Below are positions 11,149-21,505 of a stretch of 64,000 nucleotides of DNA, piece after piece. Location of the stretch: positions 1 to 64,000 of the forward strand of contig NZ_JACIIU010000011.1 of assembly GCF_014205685.1 (NCBI RefSeq). Direction: 5' to 3'. Within the stretch, counting starts at the first letter, position 1. Each line of letters opens with the position of its first letter. The notes beneath the pieces are model-generated. The model was not told the origin of the DNA. It worked only from the letters and a program-made list of their open reading frames with translations, and made no database searches. Position numbers and translations under genes: made by a program. This DNA is from Paenochrobactrum gallinarii (lineage in GTDB: Bacteria > Pseudomonadota > Alphaproteobacteria > Rhizobiales > Rhizobiaceae).

Positions 11149-11223
11149 TATATTGAATGCACATTGGCGTTAACAAGCAAGGTCGGTTCAAAAGGGGAAG
11201 CGGCTTGTTATTGGGGGGAATTC

Positions 11224-11844
11224 ATGAATTTCAAATCATTGCAAATACCCGTTGCTGTTGTTCTGACCGGATTTTTGGCAGCATGTTCCACGACCGGTTC
11301 GCCTTTTAAGGCAAGCGCATCTTATCCGGCGGTTAAAGATGCGGGCTATACGCTGCCTGCTATCCCGAGGGATAAAATTCCTGAGCAATATCGCCGCCAG
11401 ACAGTGACTTATAAAACGTCGCAAAAGCCTGGCTCAATTGTTGTCGATACCAAAGATAAGCATCTTTATTATGTGCTGCCGGACAATAAAGCCGTGCGCT
11501 ATGGCATTGGGGTGGGGCGTGAGGGCTTTGGTTGGTCAGGCACAGCACGTGTTGCTGCCAAGCGTGAATGGCCGACATGGACACCACCGGCACCGATGAT
11601 TAAACGCCAGCCGGAATTGGCAAAATATCGCAATGGCATGGGGCCGGGCTTGAAAAACCCGCTCGGCGCGCGCGCTCTTTATTTGCACAATAAAAATGGT
11701 GATACCGGCTATCGTTTGCACGGCACACCGGAATGGTGGTCGATTGGCAAAGCCATGTCTTCCGGCTGCATTCGTCTGATGAACCAAGACATTATGGATC
11801 TTTATGATCGCGTCGATAAAGATGCGCAGGTCACCGTTCTGTAG
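11224..11844 (+). CDS. L,D-transpeptidase lipoprotein (YkuD domain)
   Basis: 206-aa envelope enzyme. It has a short signal peptide and lipobox LAAC with Cys21 as the predicted lipidation site. The YkuD domain runs from about 72 to 206. The catalytic signature HGTPEWW...SSGCIRL gives His166 and nucleophile Cys182. Family members make 3-3 peptidoglycan crosslinks or attach outer-membrane proteins to peptidoglycan; which one applies here cannot be told. GGGGGG precedes ATG 11224. An earlier in-frame start at 11164 would add a tail ahead of the signal peptide and is rejected. Confidence 0.9.
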   Translation: MNFKSLQIPVAVVLTGFLAACSTTGSPFKASASYPAVKDAGYTLPAIPRDKIPEQYRRQTVTYKTSQKPGSIVVDTKDKHLYYVLPDNKAVRYGIGVGREGFGWSGTARVAAKREWPTWTPPAPMIKRQPELAKYRNGMGPGLKNPLGARALYLHNKNGDTGYRLHGTPEWWSIGKAMSSGCIRLMNQDIMDLYDRVDKDAQVTVL

Positions 11845-11868
11845 GCGCGACCAGTAAATTTGAAAATA

Positions 11869-11905
11869 AAAAAGCCGCATGAAACAAAATTTCATGCGGC
11901 TTTTT
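11869..11905. terminator. Bidirectional terminator between the L,D-transpeptidase gene and nfuA
   Basis: Perfect 16-bp stem AAAAAGCCGCATGAAA / TTTCATGCGGCTTTTT with a 5-nt loop between two convergent genes. Confidence 0.9.
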
Positions 11906-11925
11906 GATAATGACAGAAAATCAGA

Positions 11926-12495
11926 TCAGATTGCTTCGACCTGTAAAACTTCCGGCACAAAGTGCTTAAGCAGGTTCTGGATACCGTGCTTCAAGGTGGC
12001 GGTTGAGGACGGGCAACCGGCGCAAGCGCCCTTCATGTGCAGATACACAACGCCGTTTTCAAAGCCGCGGAAGGTGATGTCGCCGCCATCTTGTGCCACA
12101 GCTGGGCGTACGCGGGTTTCCAGCAATTCTTTGATGGTGTCGACGATTTCACTGTCACCTGCATCAAAAAATTCATCGGCGCTGTGGTCGGTGGCAGCAG
12201 GAGCGCTGGCGCCGGCCATGACAGGCGCGCCGGACATGAAATGCTCCATGATAGTGCCGAGAACCGCAGGCTTCAGATGCTGCCATTCTGCATCATCTTT
12301 AGTGACGGTGATGAAATCATAACCGAAAAATACGCCGGTAATGCCAGGAACTGCAAAGAGTTTGGCAGCAAGCGGAGAGGCATCGGCTGCGGTTTCTGCG
12401 CTGCGGAAATCTGCAGTGCCCTCAGGCATGACGACTTTGCCCGGGAGAAATTTCAAGGTCGCCGGATTAGGCGTTGTTTCTGTCTGGATGAACAT
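11926..12495 (-). CDS. nfuA: Fe-S cluster carrier NfuA/NifU-like
   Basis: 189-aa protein with an N-terminal Nfu domain (MFIQTETTPNPATLKFLPG to about residue 90), an Ala-rich linker, and a C-terminal NifU domain with the cluster-binding CAGC motif (about 159-162) in MKGACAGCPSSTATL. It receives [4Fe-4S] clusters and passes them to target enzymes in the cytosol. Minus strand, last of the murJ-trpS-usp-nfuA series. A 203-bp spacer with no gene separates it from usp. Confidence 0.95.
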   Translation of the reverse strand: MFIQTETTPNPATLKFLPGKVVMPEGTADFRSAETAADASPLAAKLFAVPGITGVFFGYDFITVTKDDAEWQHLKPAVLGTIMEHFMSGAPVMAGASAPAATDHSADEFFDAGDSEIVDTIKELLETRVRPAVAQDGGDITFRGFENGVVYLHMKGACAGCPSSTATLKHGIQNLLKHFVPEVLQVEAI

Positions 12496-12698
12496 TTCGT
12501 TCTCCCGCGTTGGGCAGATTTCAAGCCTCTCTTATACGGGGCTGAAAGCTGCAGAAAGAGATTATCGGAATATCCCGATTATTATCGGAAATATCATACC
12601 TTGGAACTATTCTAATAAACGGGAATGGCGAAAGAGGCAAGCCCGTTCCTTGTCAGAACAGTGAATTAAACATGACAATGTTTATCAATATAGTGTTA

Positions 12699-13190
12699 TC
12701 AAGCCACGTCATCAATATCTTCGTCACTTAAATTCGCCGGAATAACAGTGACAGGGATAGGGAAGGATGCGCTTTTACCAGCCAGCATCTGGATGAGGGG
12801 GCCGGGGCCCTCTTTGCCTGATGCTGCGGCCAGTACCAGAATGGCAATATCCTGATCTTCTTCAACCAGGTTTTGCAATTCTTCGGTGGTTTCACCGGCA
12901 CGTACAATCAGCTCAGGTTCAAGCCCTTGCTTTTCGCGCACTTGGGCTGCGAGCTTTTCCAGCGCCAAGCGGGCGCGTTCTTCCGCTTCCGAGCGCATGA
13001 TCTCGCCAACGCCCAGAAAATGCTGGAAATCCGATGTATCAATAACAAACATCAAAACCAGTGCGCCGCCGGTATTTTTAGCGCGTCTTGATGCATAGGC
13101 GACAGCACGCCCGCATTCAGGCGTATCATCAATAATGACCAGAAATTTGCGGCGGTGTCCGGCTTCCCGGCTCAATCTTTTTGAAACCAT
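12699..13190 (-). CDS. Universal stress protein, UspA family
   Basis: 163 aa from MVSKRLSREAGHRR. The single Usp fold begins with KFLVIIDDTPEC, followed by AVAYASRRAKNTGGALVLMFVID. The end lacks the classical G-2X-G-9X-GS ATP-binding loop in clear form (SGKEGPGPLIQMLAGKSASF), so ATP binding is uncertain. The start is uncertain: a further in-frame ATG lies at 13232, and neither has a good Shine-Dalgarno. Downstream of trpS, an arrangement common in Rhizobiales. Confidence 0.85.
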   Translation of the reverse strand: MVSKRLSREAGHRRKFLVIIDDTPECGRAVAYASRRAKNTGGALVLMFVIDTSDFQHFLGVGEIMRSEAEERARLALEKLAAQVREKQGLEPELIVRAGETTEELQNLVEEDQDIAILVLAAASGKEGPGPLIQMLAGKSASFPIPVTVIPANLSDEDIDDVA

Positions 13191-13286
13191 TTGACCAATC
13201 TGCCATTTCAGAACATTTGCTGCAAGCGCCATGATGATAAATCAGCATGGCGCCTGACGATTATTGAAGTTGATTATTTAAAAAGC

Positions 13287-14354
13287 TTAGTTCTGCAACC
13301 AGCCGATAATATTGCGAACATCTTTCATTGTCTGTTCGGCAATGACACCGGCGCGTTCGCCGCCATCTTTCAGTACGCTGTCGATATAAGCAGGGTCTGC
13401 GATTAGTTTCCGCATTTCCTGTGTGATCGGCGACATCTGCGCAACCGCTAGATCAGCAAGTGATGATTTGAATTCGGAGAACTGCTTGCCACCGAAATCA
13501 CGCAGAACTGCTTCTTTGGAAATACCGGAAAGAGCGGCATAAATGCCGATAAGATTGTCCGCTTCTGCTCGACCTGCCAGACCGTCAAGCTCTGATGGAA
13601 TAGCATCCGCATCGGTTTTGGCCTTGCGGATTTTTCTGGTGATGGTTTCAGCATCATCAATCAGGTTGATGCGTGACAAGTCCGACGGATCGGATTTCGA
13701 CATTTTCTTGGTGCCGTCACGCAGCGACATGATGCGCATTGCAGGGCCGGAAATCATCGGCTCAGTAAGCGGGAAATAACCGGTCACAGTTTCATCGCCA
13801 ACTGCCATTTCCACGCCAATGCCGAGATCGGCGATGCGGGCGGAATAGTCATTGTTGAACTTTTGTGCGATGTCGCGGGTCAGTTCCAGATGCTGTTTCT
13901 GGTCATCGCCCACCGGCACATGGGTGGCGCGGTAAAGCAGGATGTCCGCAGCCATCAGGCTTGGATAAGCAAAAAGGCCGAGCGAAGCATTTTCGCGATC
14001 CTTACCGGCTTTATCCTTAAACTGCGTCATGCGGCTCATCCAGCCGATACGCGCAATACAGTTAAATACCCATGCCAGTTCAGCGTGCTGGATGACGCGG
14101 CTCTGGTTGAAAACCATGTTTTTTTTCGGATCAATTCCGGCGGCCAGATAGGCTGCGGTCAATTCACGGGTCGCCTGTGCCAGCTCTGCCGGATCGGGAG
14201 AAATGGTCAAAGCGTGCATGTCCACAACGCAATAAATGCACTCATGGTCATCCTGCAATTCGACCCAGCGCTTGATGGCGCCGAGATAGTTGCCGAGGTG
14301 GAGATTACCGGTTGGCTGGGCACCGGAAAAAATTCGTTCTTTAAAGCCACTCAT
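13287..14354 (-). CDS. trpS: Tryptophanyl-tRNA synthetase
   Basis: 355-aa class I synthetase charging tRNA-Trp. The HIGH-type motif is in [12 protein letters not shown] (11-22) and the KMSKS motif is KMSKSDPSD (about 195). I chose ATG 14354 (MSGFKERIF), which has GAGGAAA about 10 nt upstream. A longer frame from 14423 adds 23 unconserved residues. Minus strand, downstream of murJ with a 181-bp gap. Confidence 0.97.
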   Translation of the reverse strand: MSGFKERIFSGAQPTGNLHLGNYLGAIKRWVELQDDHECIYCVVDMHALTISPDPAELAQATRELTAAYLAAGIDPKKNMVFNQSRVIQHAELAWVFNCIARIGWMSRMTQFKDKAGKDRENASLGLFAYPSLMAADILLYRATHVPVGDDQKQHLELTRDIAQKFNNDYSARIADLGIGVEMAVGDETVTGYFPLTEPMISGPAMRIMSLRDGTKKMSKSDPSDLSRINLIDDAETITRKIRKAKTDADAIPSELDGLAGRAEADNLIGIYAALSGISKEAVLRDFGGKQFSEFKSSLADLAVAQMSPITQEMRKLIADPAYIDSVLKDGGERAGVIAEQTMKDVRNIIGWLQN

Positions 14355-14535
14355 AATGGGTATTTCCTCAAGCTGTTGGAAAGCCGGGCGAGTATCGTTT
14401 TCATGTCTTTGATGATCTGACATACTCTGACTTGGTTATATTAAGAGCGACGTATGTGGTTTGGACGCATGCGGACGCTCTTCAACACCAGCACTCGTGC
14501 CAGAGCGTGAACAACCAAGCAAGCTATTTTTATAG

Positions 14536-16107
14536 TTATGCGGCTTTTGATTTTCTTCGCATATTATTGCGAAGCATGGAAAGGCTCGCGCCACCGGTGG
14601 CAAAAGCTGCGCCGAAATAGGTAATCATGGCGCAGACAACCAGAAGGCCAACGGTTAAAGCCTGCACACCGAAGCCCGCACTTCTTTGCAGATAATCAGA
14701 CAGATAATGTGCGCCGAAATAAAGCATGGCTGCCATGATAGCGGCTGACAAAATAAGGCGTGGCACACGGCTGATCAGCTGTGCGTCATAAGCCCAATGG
14801 CCGCGATAAATCAGCAGGCTCAGAAGCAGCATTGCATTTGTCCAGCCAGCGACCACCTCTGCGATGGCAATGCCCCAAACACCCCAGATCGGAAACAAAG
14901 TAAGGGCGAGCGACACATTAATTACAACTGCAATACCAGCAAAAATCATCGGTGTGCGGGTATCTTCACGGGCAAAAAAGCCGGGCAAAAAGGCTTTAAT
15001 CAGCACGAAGGCCGGCAAGCCAATGCCGTAAATGGCGAGAATATGAGCAACAATAAGTGTGGAATCGGCACTGAATTGGCCGCGTTCAAACAGCAGGCGC
15101 ACGATTGGTGTGGCAAAAACCAGCAAAGCGGCAGCAGCGGGCAGGGTTAAAAATAGCGTAAATTCAACCGATCGGTTTTGTAAGTTTCCGGCTTCCTTGT
15201 CATTGCCGCTTTGTAAAGCGCGCGACAATTCGGGCAGTAAAACTGTGGCAACCGCAATGCCCACCACGCCAAGCGGTAATTGTGAAATACGGTCGGCATA
15301 AACCAGGGACGAAACCGCACCTTCTTGCGATGAGGCAATATTGGTGTTGATCAAAAGGTTAATCTGCGTGATGCCGCCGGTGATCGCGGCAGGCAGAGCC
15401 AGCACCAACAGGCGGCGTACATTGGGAGTGAGTTTTGGCAAACGGAAGCCGATTTTAATGCCTGCATTGCGCACTGCGCCCCAGACGATTGCAAGCTGCA
15501 CTAGACCTGCCGCCATCACGCCCCAAGAAAGACCAAGGCCGATATCAAGCGGATCATAACCCTGCCACCATGCCCACACCAGTACGGCAATGAGGATGAT
15601 GTTCAGGAAAACCGGTGCAATGGCGGCGGCAAAAAAGCGATGCAAAGTGTTGAGCATCCCGCCCATCATCGCCGCCAGCGACATACAGGCCAGATAAGGA
15701 AACATGATAACGGCCAGACGTACCGTATGCTCATATTTGACCGGATCATCAACAAAGCCCGGTGCGATGACGGTGCGCACCAAAAACGGCATGGAAAGCT
15801 CCATGGCGATGGTCAGCACCAGCAAAATCGTGAACAGAACGCCAAAAACCTCTTCGGAAAATTTACGCGCACCTTCCATGCCGTTTTTTTCAATCTCTTT
15901 GGAAAAGAGCGGCACGAAGGCGGTGTTAAGCGCGCCTTCGGCAAAAAGACGACGGAAGGTGTTGGGAAACCGAAAGGCGGCATTAAACGCATCCGCGACA
16001 GGGCCGGTACCGAGCGCTGCGGCCATCATCATTTCACGGGTGAAGCCGAAAATGCGGCTCATCAAAGTGCCCGATGCGACGGTCGCGAATTTTTTAACCA
16101 AGCTCAT
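14536..16107 (-). CDS. murJ: Lipid II flippase MurJ (MviN)
   Basis: 523-aa polytopic membrane protein of the MOP superfamily with about 14 predicted membrane segments. It moves the peptidoglycan precursor lipid II to the periplasmic face. The N-terminus shows the family pattern SGTLMSRIFGFTREMMMA and ADAFNAAFRFPNTFRRLFAEGALNTAFVP. It starts 14 nt after glnD ends, so the two are very likely one transcript, an order widely conserved in alphaproteobacteria. Confidence 0.96.
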   Translation of the reverse strand: MSLVKKFATVASGTLMSRIFGFTREMMMAAALGTGPVADAFNAAFRFPNTFRRLFAEGALNTAFVPLFSKEIEKNGMEGARKFSEEVFGVLFTILLVLTIAMELSMPFLVRTVIAPGFVDDPVKYEHTVRLAVIMFPYLACMSLAAMMGGMLNTLHRFFAAAIAPVFLNIILIAVLVWAWWQGYDPLDIGLGLSWGVMAAGLVQLAIVWGAVRNAGIKIGFRLPKLTPNVRRLLVLALPAAITGGITQINLLINTNIASSQEGAVSSLVYADRISQLPLGVVGIAVATVLLPELSRALQSGNDKEAGNLQNRSVEFTLFLTLPAAAALLVFATPIVRLLFERGQFSADSTLIVAHILAIYGIGLPAFVLIKAFLPGFFAREDTRTPMIFAGIAVVINVSLALTLFPIWGVWGIAIAEVVAGWTNAMLLLSLLIYRGHWAYDAQLISRVPRLILSAAIMAAMLYFGAHYLSDYLQRSAGFGVQALTVGLLVVCAMITYFGAAFATGGASLSMLRNNMRRKSKAA

Positions 16108-16121
16108 AGGATCAATGCCTG

Positions 16122-18893
16122 TCAGTTACCCGTTTGCGCGGTTGTTTTGGCCGCTGTCTCGTCATTCAAAAGGGTGAGAAGTTTGCGTTTAATATTATTC
16201 TGTTTGGTTGTTGAGGCGATTTTTTCGCCGCTTAAATCTGTCACATAAAATGTATCAATAACCTTTTCACCGTAGGTGGTGATATGGGCGGATGCAATAT
16301 TGAGCGACAGATCGGAAATCACACCGGTTAATTCCCATAACAAGCCGGGGCGGTCGAGCCCTTTTACTTCCAAAACAGTAAATTTATTCGAAAGACTGTT
16401 GTTGATCACCACGCGCGGCTCAATACGAAATGTTTTGGGCGTGCGCTTTGGTTTGATTTTCTTTGCCATCACATCAGGCAGATGGGCAATGCCCGCCAAT
16501 GCGTCCTCAATCAGCTGGCCAACGCGCTCAGCGCGGCGGCGTTCATCCTCATCAAGCTCAAAAGCGCGGCTGATCAAAATCGTGTCCAAAGCGCGCTCAT
16601 CACGGGTGGTGAAAATCTGCGCGTCAACGATATTGGCGCCTGCTGCCGCACAGGCACCGGTGATGACGGTGAGGAGGCGGGGCGAGTCCGGTGCTAAGAC
16701 CGTGATTTCAGTGACGGCTTCAAAGCGGTGCGGTTGTGCAAGCGTTGCAACAGTGCGCTTTTGTGTGTCAGCCTGTCTGATAAAATCGGCATGCCGGATC
16801 TGATCTTCCAAAGGCACAGTCAGCAAATAATTGGTATAAAGAAGCGGAATATAGGCATTGACGGCCTCTTCCGGCCAGGTTTCCAAACTCTGCGCAAGCA
16901 AATGTCTGGCTTTTTCGCCGCGCTCGGTGCGCGATGCCTCGGAAAAACCACCGGTTAAAACCAGCTCGGTCTCATAATAGAGGGTGCGCAGTAACTGGCC
17001 TTTCCAGCCGTTCCAGACACCGGGGCCAACGGCTTTGATATCGCAAACAGTCAGGATAAGCAGAAGTTTCAGGCGGTCTTTGGTTTGCACAATGTCTGCA
17101 AAATCCTGAATGGTTTTGCGGTCATTGAGATCACGCGACTGGGCAATCTTGCTCATGGTCAGATGTTGTTCGATCAACCATGCAACCGTGTCTGTTTCGG
17201 AAGCTGTCAAGCCAAAGCGCGGGCAGAGCTTACGGGCAATGCGCGCTCCGGCCACGGAGTGTGCCTCAGGGCGGCCTTTGGCGATATCATGTAAGAAAAG
17301 CGCGACATAAAGAATATTGCGTGCGGTTTTAAGCGATGCGATCAGCTCATTGGAAAGCGGGTGTTCTTCCTCCAAAGTGCCGTGTTCGATTTCCGACAGC
17401 ACTTTGATCGAACGTAAGAGATGCTCGTCCACCGTATAGTGGTGATACATGTTGAACTGCATCATCGCGACGATACGGCCAAAATCAGGAATGAATTTGC
17501 CCAGTACGCCGGTTTCGTTCATGCGACGCAAAATCAGTGCCGGATCACGCGGTGAAGTGACGATTTCCAGAAATAATTTGTTGGCTTCCGGATTTTCACG
17601 CAAATCAGTTTTGATGAGCTTTAACGAGCGCGAAACCTGCTGCATGGCGACAGGGTGCAGCGCCAGCCCATGTTTATCGGCCAGATGAAACAGGCGGATG
17701 ATATTGACCGGATTTTCCTGAAAAACCGTATCACGGGCAATATTGATACGATGGTTTTCATCAATAAAATCACTGCCGCGGCTAAGCTTGCGCTTATGCG
17801 GTTCGCTGCTGATGTAAATCTGGTTATAGCCGGGCACATTCTTCACTTGCTTCTCTTCCAAAGCAGCACAGATGATACGGGTTAAATCACCGACATCTTT
17901 GGCCACCAGAAAATAATGTTTCATGAAGCGCTCGACGGCATTTTGACCCGGATGCGCGGTATAGCCAAGCCGTTCAGCAATGTCGGGTTGCAGTTCGAAA
18001 GACAGGCGCTCAGTGGCGCGGTTGGTGAGAAAATGCATATGGCAGCGCACTGCCCAGAGAAAATCTTTGGCTTTGTTAAACAAGCGATGTTCGGCACGCG
18101 ATAAAACACCAAGCTTGACCAGCCCCTCACTGCTACGGATGCCGTAGAAATAACGCGCAATCCAGAAGAGGGTTTGCAGGTCGCGCTGTCCGCCTTTGCT
18201 TTCCTTGACATTCGGCTCGACGAGATAGCGCGTGACACCGGATTTTTGGTGGCGCAGATCACGCTCATGCAGCTTGGCGGCAATAAATTCAGGGCCTGTT
18301 CCGGCCACAACTTCGCTTTCAAAGCGGCTTTGCAGCTGCTCAAAAAGTGCAAGATCACCAATCAGTAAGCGATTTTCCAGCACCGATGTGCGGATGGTCA
18401 TATCTTCCAGCGAAAGCCGGATTGTATCATCAATATTGCGTGTGGCATGGCCGACTTTAAGCTTCATATCCCACAGCATATAGAGGATATATTCCACCAC
18501 CTGCTCGCCCCAGGGCGTCTGTTTATAGGGGAGCAAAAATAATAAATCGATGTCGGAGCCGGGTGCTAAACCACCGCGGCCATAGCCGCCCACCGCGACA
18601 ATTGCCATGGTTTCCGCCATGGACGGATTATTAACCGGATAGATGCGGGTGGTCACAAAATTATAAAGCGCATGGATGAGGACATCCATCAAATGAGAAA
18701 TACGTCTGGCGCATAAAGTGCCGCCGCCATCTTGGGCGAGCATTTTTTCAGCCGCTTCCAAGCCTTGCTGACGCGTTTCTTTCAGCAGACATAAAATATC
18801 ACGGCGTAATTCTTGGGCAGGGCGCTGGCTTTCAGCCAGCAGATTGTATTTTGCAATAAAGGCTTCTTCGTCAATCGTCTGGAGTATTTTCAA
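16122..18893 (-). CDS. glnD: Bifunctional PII uridylyltransferase / uridylyl-removing enzyme
   Basis: 923-aa nitrogen sensor that uridylylates PII proteins when glutamine is low and removes UMP when it is high. Nucleotidyltransferase motif [20 protein letters not shown] starts at about residue 101. The HD hydrolase signature [12 protein letters not shown] is at about 535. Two ACT domains, which sense glutamine, are at about 726-790 and 836-900. All parts appear intact. First gene of glnD-murJ on the minus strand. Confidence 0.97.
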   Translation of the reverse strand: MKILQTIDEEAFIAKYNLLAESQRPAQELRRDILCLLKETRQQGLEAAEKMLAQDGGGTLCARRISHLMDVLIHALYNFVTTRIYPVNNPSMAETMAIVAVGGYGRGGLAPGSDIDLLFLLPYKQTPWGEQVVEYILYMLWDMKLKVGHATRNIDDTIRLSLEDMTIRTSVLENRLLIGDLALFEQLQSRFESEVVAGTGPEFIAAKLHERDLRHQKSGVTRYLVEPNVKESKGGQRDLQTLFWIARYFYGIRSSEGLVKLGVLSRAEHRLFNKAKDFLWAVRCHMHFLTNRATERLSFELQPDIAERLGYTAHPGQNAVERFMKHYFLVAKDVGDLTRIICAALEEKQVKNVPGYNQIYISSEPHKRKLSRGSDFIDENHRINIARDTVFQENPVNIIRLFHLADKHGLALHPVAMQQVSRSLKLIKTDLRENPEANKLFLEIVTSPRDPALILRRMNETGVLGKFIPDFGRIVAMMQFNMYHHYTVDEHLLRSIKVLSEIEHGTLEEEHPLSNELIASLKTARNILYVALFLHDIAKGRPEAHSVAGARIARKLCPRFGLTASETDTVAWLIEQHLTMSKIAQSRDLNDRKTIQDFADIVQTKDRLKLLLILTVCDIKAVGPGVWNGWKGQLLRTLYYETELVLTGGFSEASRTERGEKARHLLAQSLETWPEEAVNAYIPLLYTNYLLTVPLEDQIRHADFIRQADTQKRTVATLAQPHRFEAVTEITVLAPDSPRLLTVITGACAAAGANIVDAQIFTTRDERALDTILISRAFELDEDERRRAERVGQLIEDALAGIAHLPDVMAKKIKPKRTPKTFRIEPRVVINNSLSNKFTVLEVKGLDRPGLLWELTGVISDLSLNIASAHITTYGEKVIDTFYVTDLSGEKIASTTKQNNIKRKLLTLLNDETAAKTTAQTGN

Positions 18894-18982
18894 GAGACTG
18901 CCTCATATTGCATCAATGTTTGAGCGCATGCCGAAAAAATCTGAAGCGGTTTTTAGACAGGATACGCGGGTATTATGAATCT

Positions 18983-19017
18983 TAAACGCCGGCTCCACGA
19001 TGTGAGGCCGGCGTTTA
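18983..19017 (-). terminator. Hairpin after maeB
   Basis: TAAACGCCGGC (18983-18993) pairs with GCCGGCGTTTA (19007-19017) across a 13-nt loop, 20 nt beyond the maeB stop. GC-rich stem but no clean T tract, so the terminator call is moderate. Confidence 0.6.
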
Positions 19018-19035
19018 ATCTAATCGAAGCTTTGC

Positions 19036-21333
19036 TTAGTTGGAAGCATTATAGGCAGTGATTGCAGCCATATTGACGATGTCGGTATCTTTTGCCCCAA
19101 GGCTGACAATCTGGGCAGGCTTATCAAGGCCGACCAGGAGAGGGCCAATTAACGTTGCACCGCCCAGCTCTTGCAGCATATCGGCTGCAATGGTTGCCGA
19201 GTGGTGATCCGGTGTGATCAGCACATTGGCAGGGCCGGAAAGGCGGATGAACGGATATTGCGCCATCAGCTTGCCGTTAAGCGCTACTTCTGCACTCATT
19301 TCGCCATCAAATTCGAAGTCCACATGGCGTTTTTCCAAAATGCGGACAGCTTCCTGAATGGTTGCCGAGCGTTCGCCGCCCATATGGCCGAAGGTGGAAT
19401 AAGCGGTGAGAGCAACGCGCGGGGTGTAGCCCATGCGACGTGCCATACCGGCTGCTTCCACGGCAATATCGGCCAGCTCTTCCGCAGATGGTGATTCATG
19501 CACGGCTGTGTCGGCGATAAAGACGGTACGGTCGCGGCAGATGGCGATAGAAACGCCAACAACGCGGTGGCCGGGTTTGCTGTCGATCACGCGGCGCACA
19601 TCTTCAAGGCCGGTGGCGTAATTACGGGTGATACCGGTGACCATGCCGTCGGCATCACCAAGAGCAACCATGCAAGCTGCAAAATGGTTGCGGTCATTGT
19701 TGATCAGGCGGTGGCAATCACGGAACAAGAAGCCCTGACGCTGCAATTTCTGATAAAGATAATCAGCATATGCGCCGTTGCGGCTGGAAAGACGCGCATT
19801 GATAATTTCAATATTCGGCTTATCCAGATCAACACCTGCGGCTTCTGCGGTCGCGCGAATGCGGTCTTCACGCCCAACGAGAATGGCAGTGCCCAGTTCC
19901 TGATTGACGAAGGAGACAGCGGCACGCATGACCTGCTCTTCTTCACCTTCGGCAAAGACGATGCGTTTTGGCTTGCTGCGCACCCGCTCATAAATACCGC
20001 GCAATGTCGATGCAATCGGATCACGACGCGCTGATAATTCGCGTGAATAGGCATCAAGATCAGCAATTTCGCGACCGGCAACACCGGTATCCATCGCAGC
20101 TTTGGCAACAGCCACTGAAACAGAAGCCAGCAGACGCGGATCAAACGGCACCGGAATGATGTAATTGCGGCCAAAGCGCGGGCGGTTGCCCTGATAGGCG
20201 GCCACAACATCGTCCGGCACATCTTCACGGGCAAGCAGAGCCAGTGCGTTTGCGGCGGCAATTTTCATTTCTTCGTTGATAGTGGTTGCACGCACATCCA
20301 GCGCGCCGCGGAAGATATAAGGGAAGCCCAGCACGTTGTTGACCTGATTTGGATAATCCGAACGGCCGGTTGCAACAATCGCATCACCACGAATTTTCGC
20401 GACATCTTCAGGGGTGACTTCCGGATCAGGGTTTGCCATGGCAAAAATGATCGGGTTGGCAGCCATCGAGGCAACCATTTCGTCGGTCAGTGCGCCTTTG
20501 GCGGAAAGACCAAAGAAAACGTCTGCGCCTTCCATAGCTTCAGCCAAAGTGCGCTTGTCGGTTTTCACGGCATGGGCTGATTTCCACTGGTTCATGCCTT
20601 CTTCACGACCCTGATAGACAACACCCTTGGTGTCGCAAAGAGTGACGTTTTCAGAGGCAAAGCCCATGGCTTTGATAAGTTCGATACAAGCAATACCGGC
20701 AGAGCCTGCACCATTACAGACAAGCTTGGTCTTTTTCATGTCGCGGCCGGTCAGATGCAGCGCATTAATGAGACCTGCGGCGGAAATAATTGCGGTGCCG
20801 TGCTGGTCATCATGGAACACCGGAATGTCCATCATTTCGCGCAGGCGCTGTTCGATAATGAAGCAATCAGGCGCTTTGATATCTTCCAGATTGATGCCGC
20901 CGAAAGACGGGCCCAAATAGCGCACAGCGTTGATGAAGGCTTCAATGTCAGTGGTATCGACTTCCAGATCGATGGAATCAACATCGGCAAAGCGTTTGAA
21001 CAGGACGGACTTACCTTCCATCACCGGCTTGGAAGCCAGCGCGCCAAGGTTGCCAAGACCCAAAATAGCTGTACCATTGGTAATAACGGCAACGAGATTG
21101 CCTTTGGCTGTGTAATCATAAGCACTGGCCGGATTTTCAGCGATGGCTTTCACCGGAACGGCAACGCCTGGAGAATAAGCCAGTGACAAGTCACGCTGGG
21201 TGGTCATAGGCTTGGTCGGAACGATTTCTAACTTACCGGGGCGCCCCATCGAATGGAAATCGAGCGCTTCTTTATCACTGGCAGCCTGTGCGGCAGTCGG
21301 GGTTTTGTTATTGTTTTTTTCTGAGGCTGACAT
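19036..21333 (-). CDS. maeB: NADP-dependent malic enzyme with phosphotransacetylase-like domain
   Basis: 765-aa MaeB. Residues to about 430 form the malic enzyme: [22 protein letters not shown] and [12 protein letters not shown] for NADP. This part converts malate to pyruvate and CO2. Residues from about 440 form a phosphate acetyltransferase-like domain that in family members is regulatory rather than catalytic. ATG 21333 has GGAG 5 nt upstream, so I prefer it over the ATG six codons earlier. It is divergent from mutS, with 172 bp of shared regulatory sequence. Confidence 0.95.
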   Translation of the reverse strand: MSASEKNNNKTPTAAQAASDKEALDFHSMGRPGKLEIVPTKPMTTQRDLSLAYSPGVAVPVKAIAENPASAYDYTAKGNLVAVITNGTAILGLGNLGALASKPVMEGKSVLFKRFADVDSIDLEVDTTDIEAFINAVRYLGPSFGGINLEDIKAPDCFIIEQRLREMMDIPVFHDDQHGTAIISAAGLINALHLTGRDMKKTKLVCNGAGSAGIACIELIKAMGFASENVTLCDTKGVVYQGREEGMNQWKSAHAVKTDKRTLAEAMEGADVFFGLSAKGALTDEMVASMAANPIIFAMANPDPEVTPEDVAKIRGDAIVATGRSDYPNQVNNVLGFPYIFRGALDVRATTINEEMKIAAANALALLAREDVPDDVVAAYQGNRPRFGRNYIIPVPFDPRLLASVSVAVAKAAMDTGVAGREIADLDAYSRELSARRDPIASTLRGIYERVRSKPKRIVFAEGEEEQVMRAAVSFVNQELGTAILVGREDRIRATAEAAGVDLDKPNIEIINARLSSRNGAYADYLYQKLQRQGFLFRDCHRLINNDRNHFAACMVALGDADGMVTGITRNYATGLEDVRRVIDSKPGHRVVGVSIAICRDRTVFIADTAVHESPSAEELADIAVEAAGMARRMGYTPRVALTAYSTFGHMGGERSATIQEAVRILEKRHVDFEFDGEMSAEVALNGKLMAQYPFIRLSGPANVLITPDHHSATIAADMLQELGGATLIGPLLVGLDKPAQIVSLGAKDTDIVNMAAITAYNASN

Positions 21334-21505
21334 GTCAACTCCGGTTTTCATCTGTGGAGAATTCTAAGTAATCTCTGTTGTGTGGTGCGTAAATATCATT
21401 TCGGGAATAGATATTGTGATGAAATTTACACTTTACGCAAGATTCAATGTTTTTGAGTGGTTTATGCGTAACAAAATTGTGTTTTATGGAAGGCGGAGCT
21501 GAAGA

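Noticed and set aside
12496-12698. Possible tRNA or small gene between nfuA and usp
   Set aside because: No cloverleaf (no TTCGA loop with matching acceptor stem) and no credible frame; only short AT-rich repeats around TATCGGAA.
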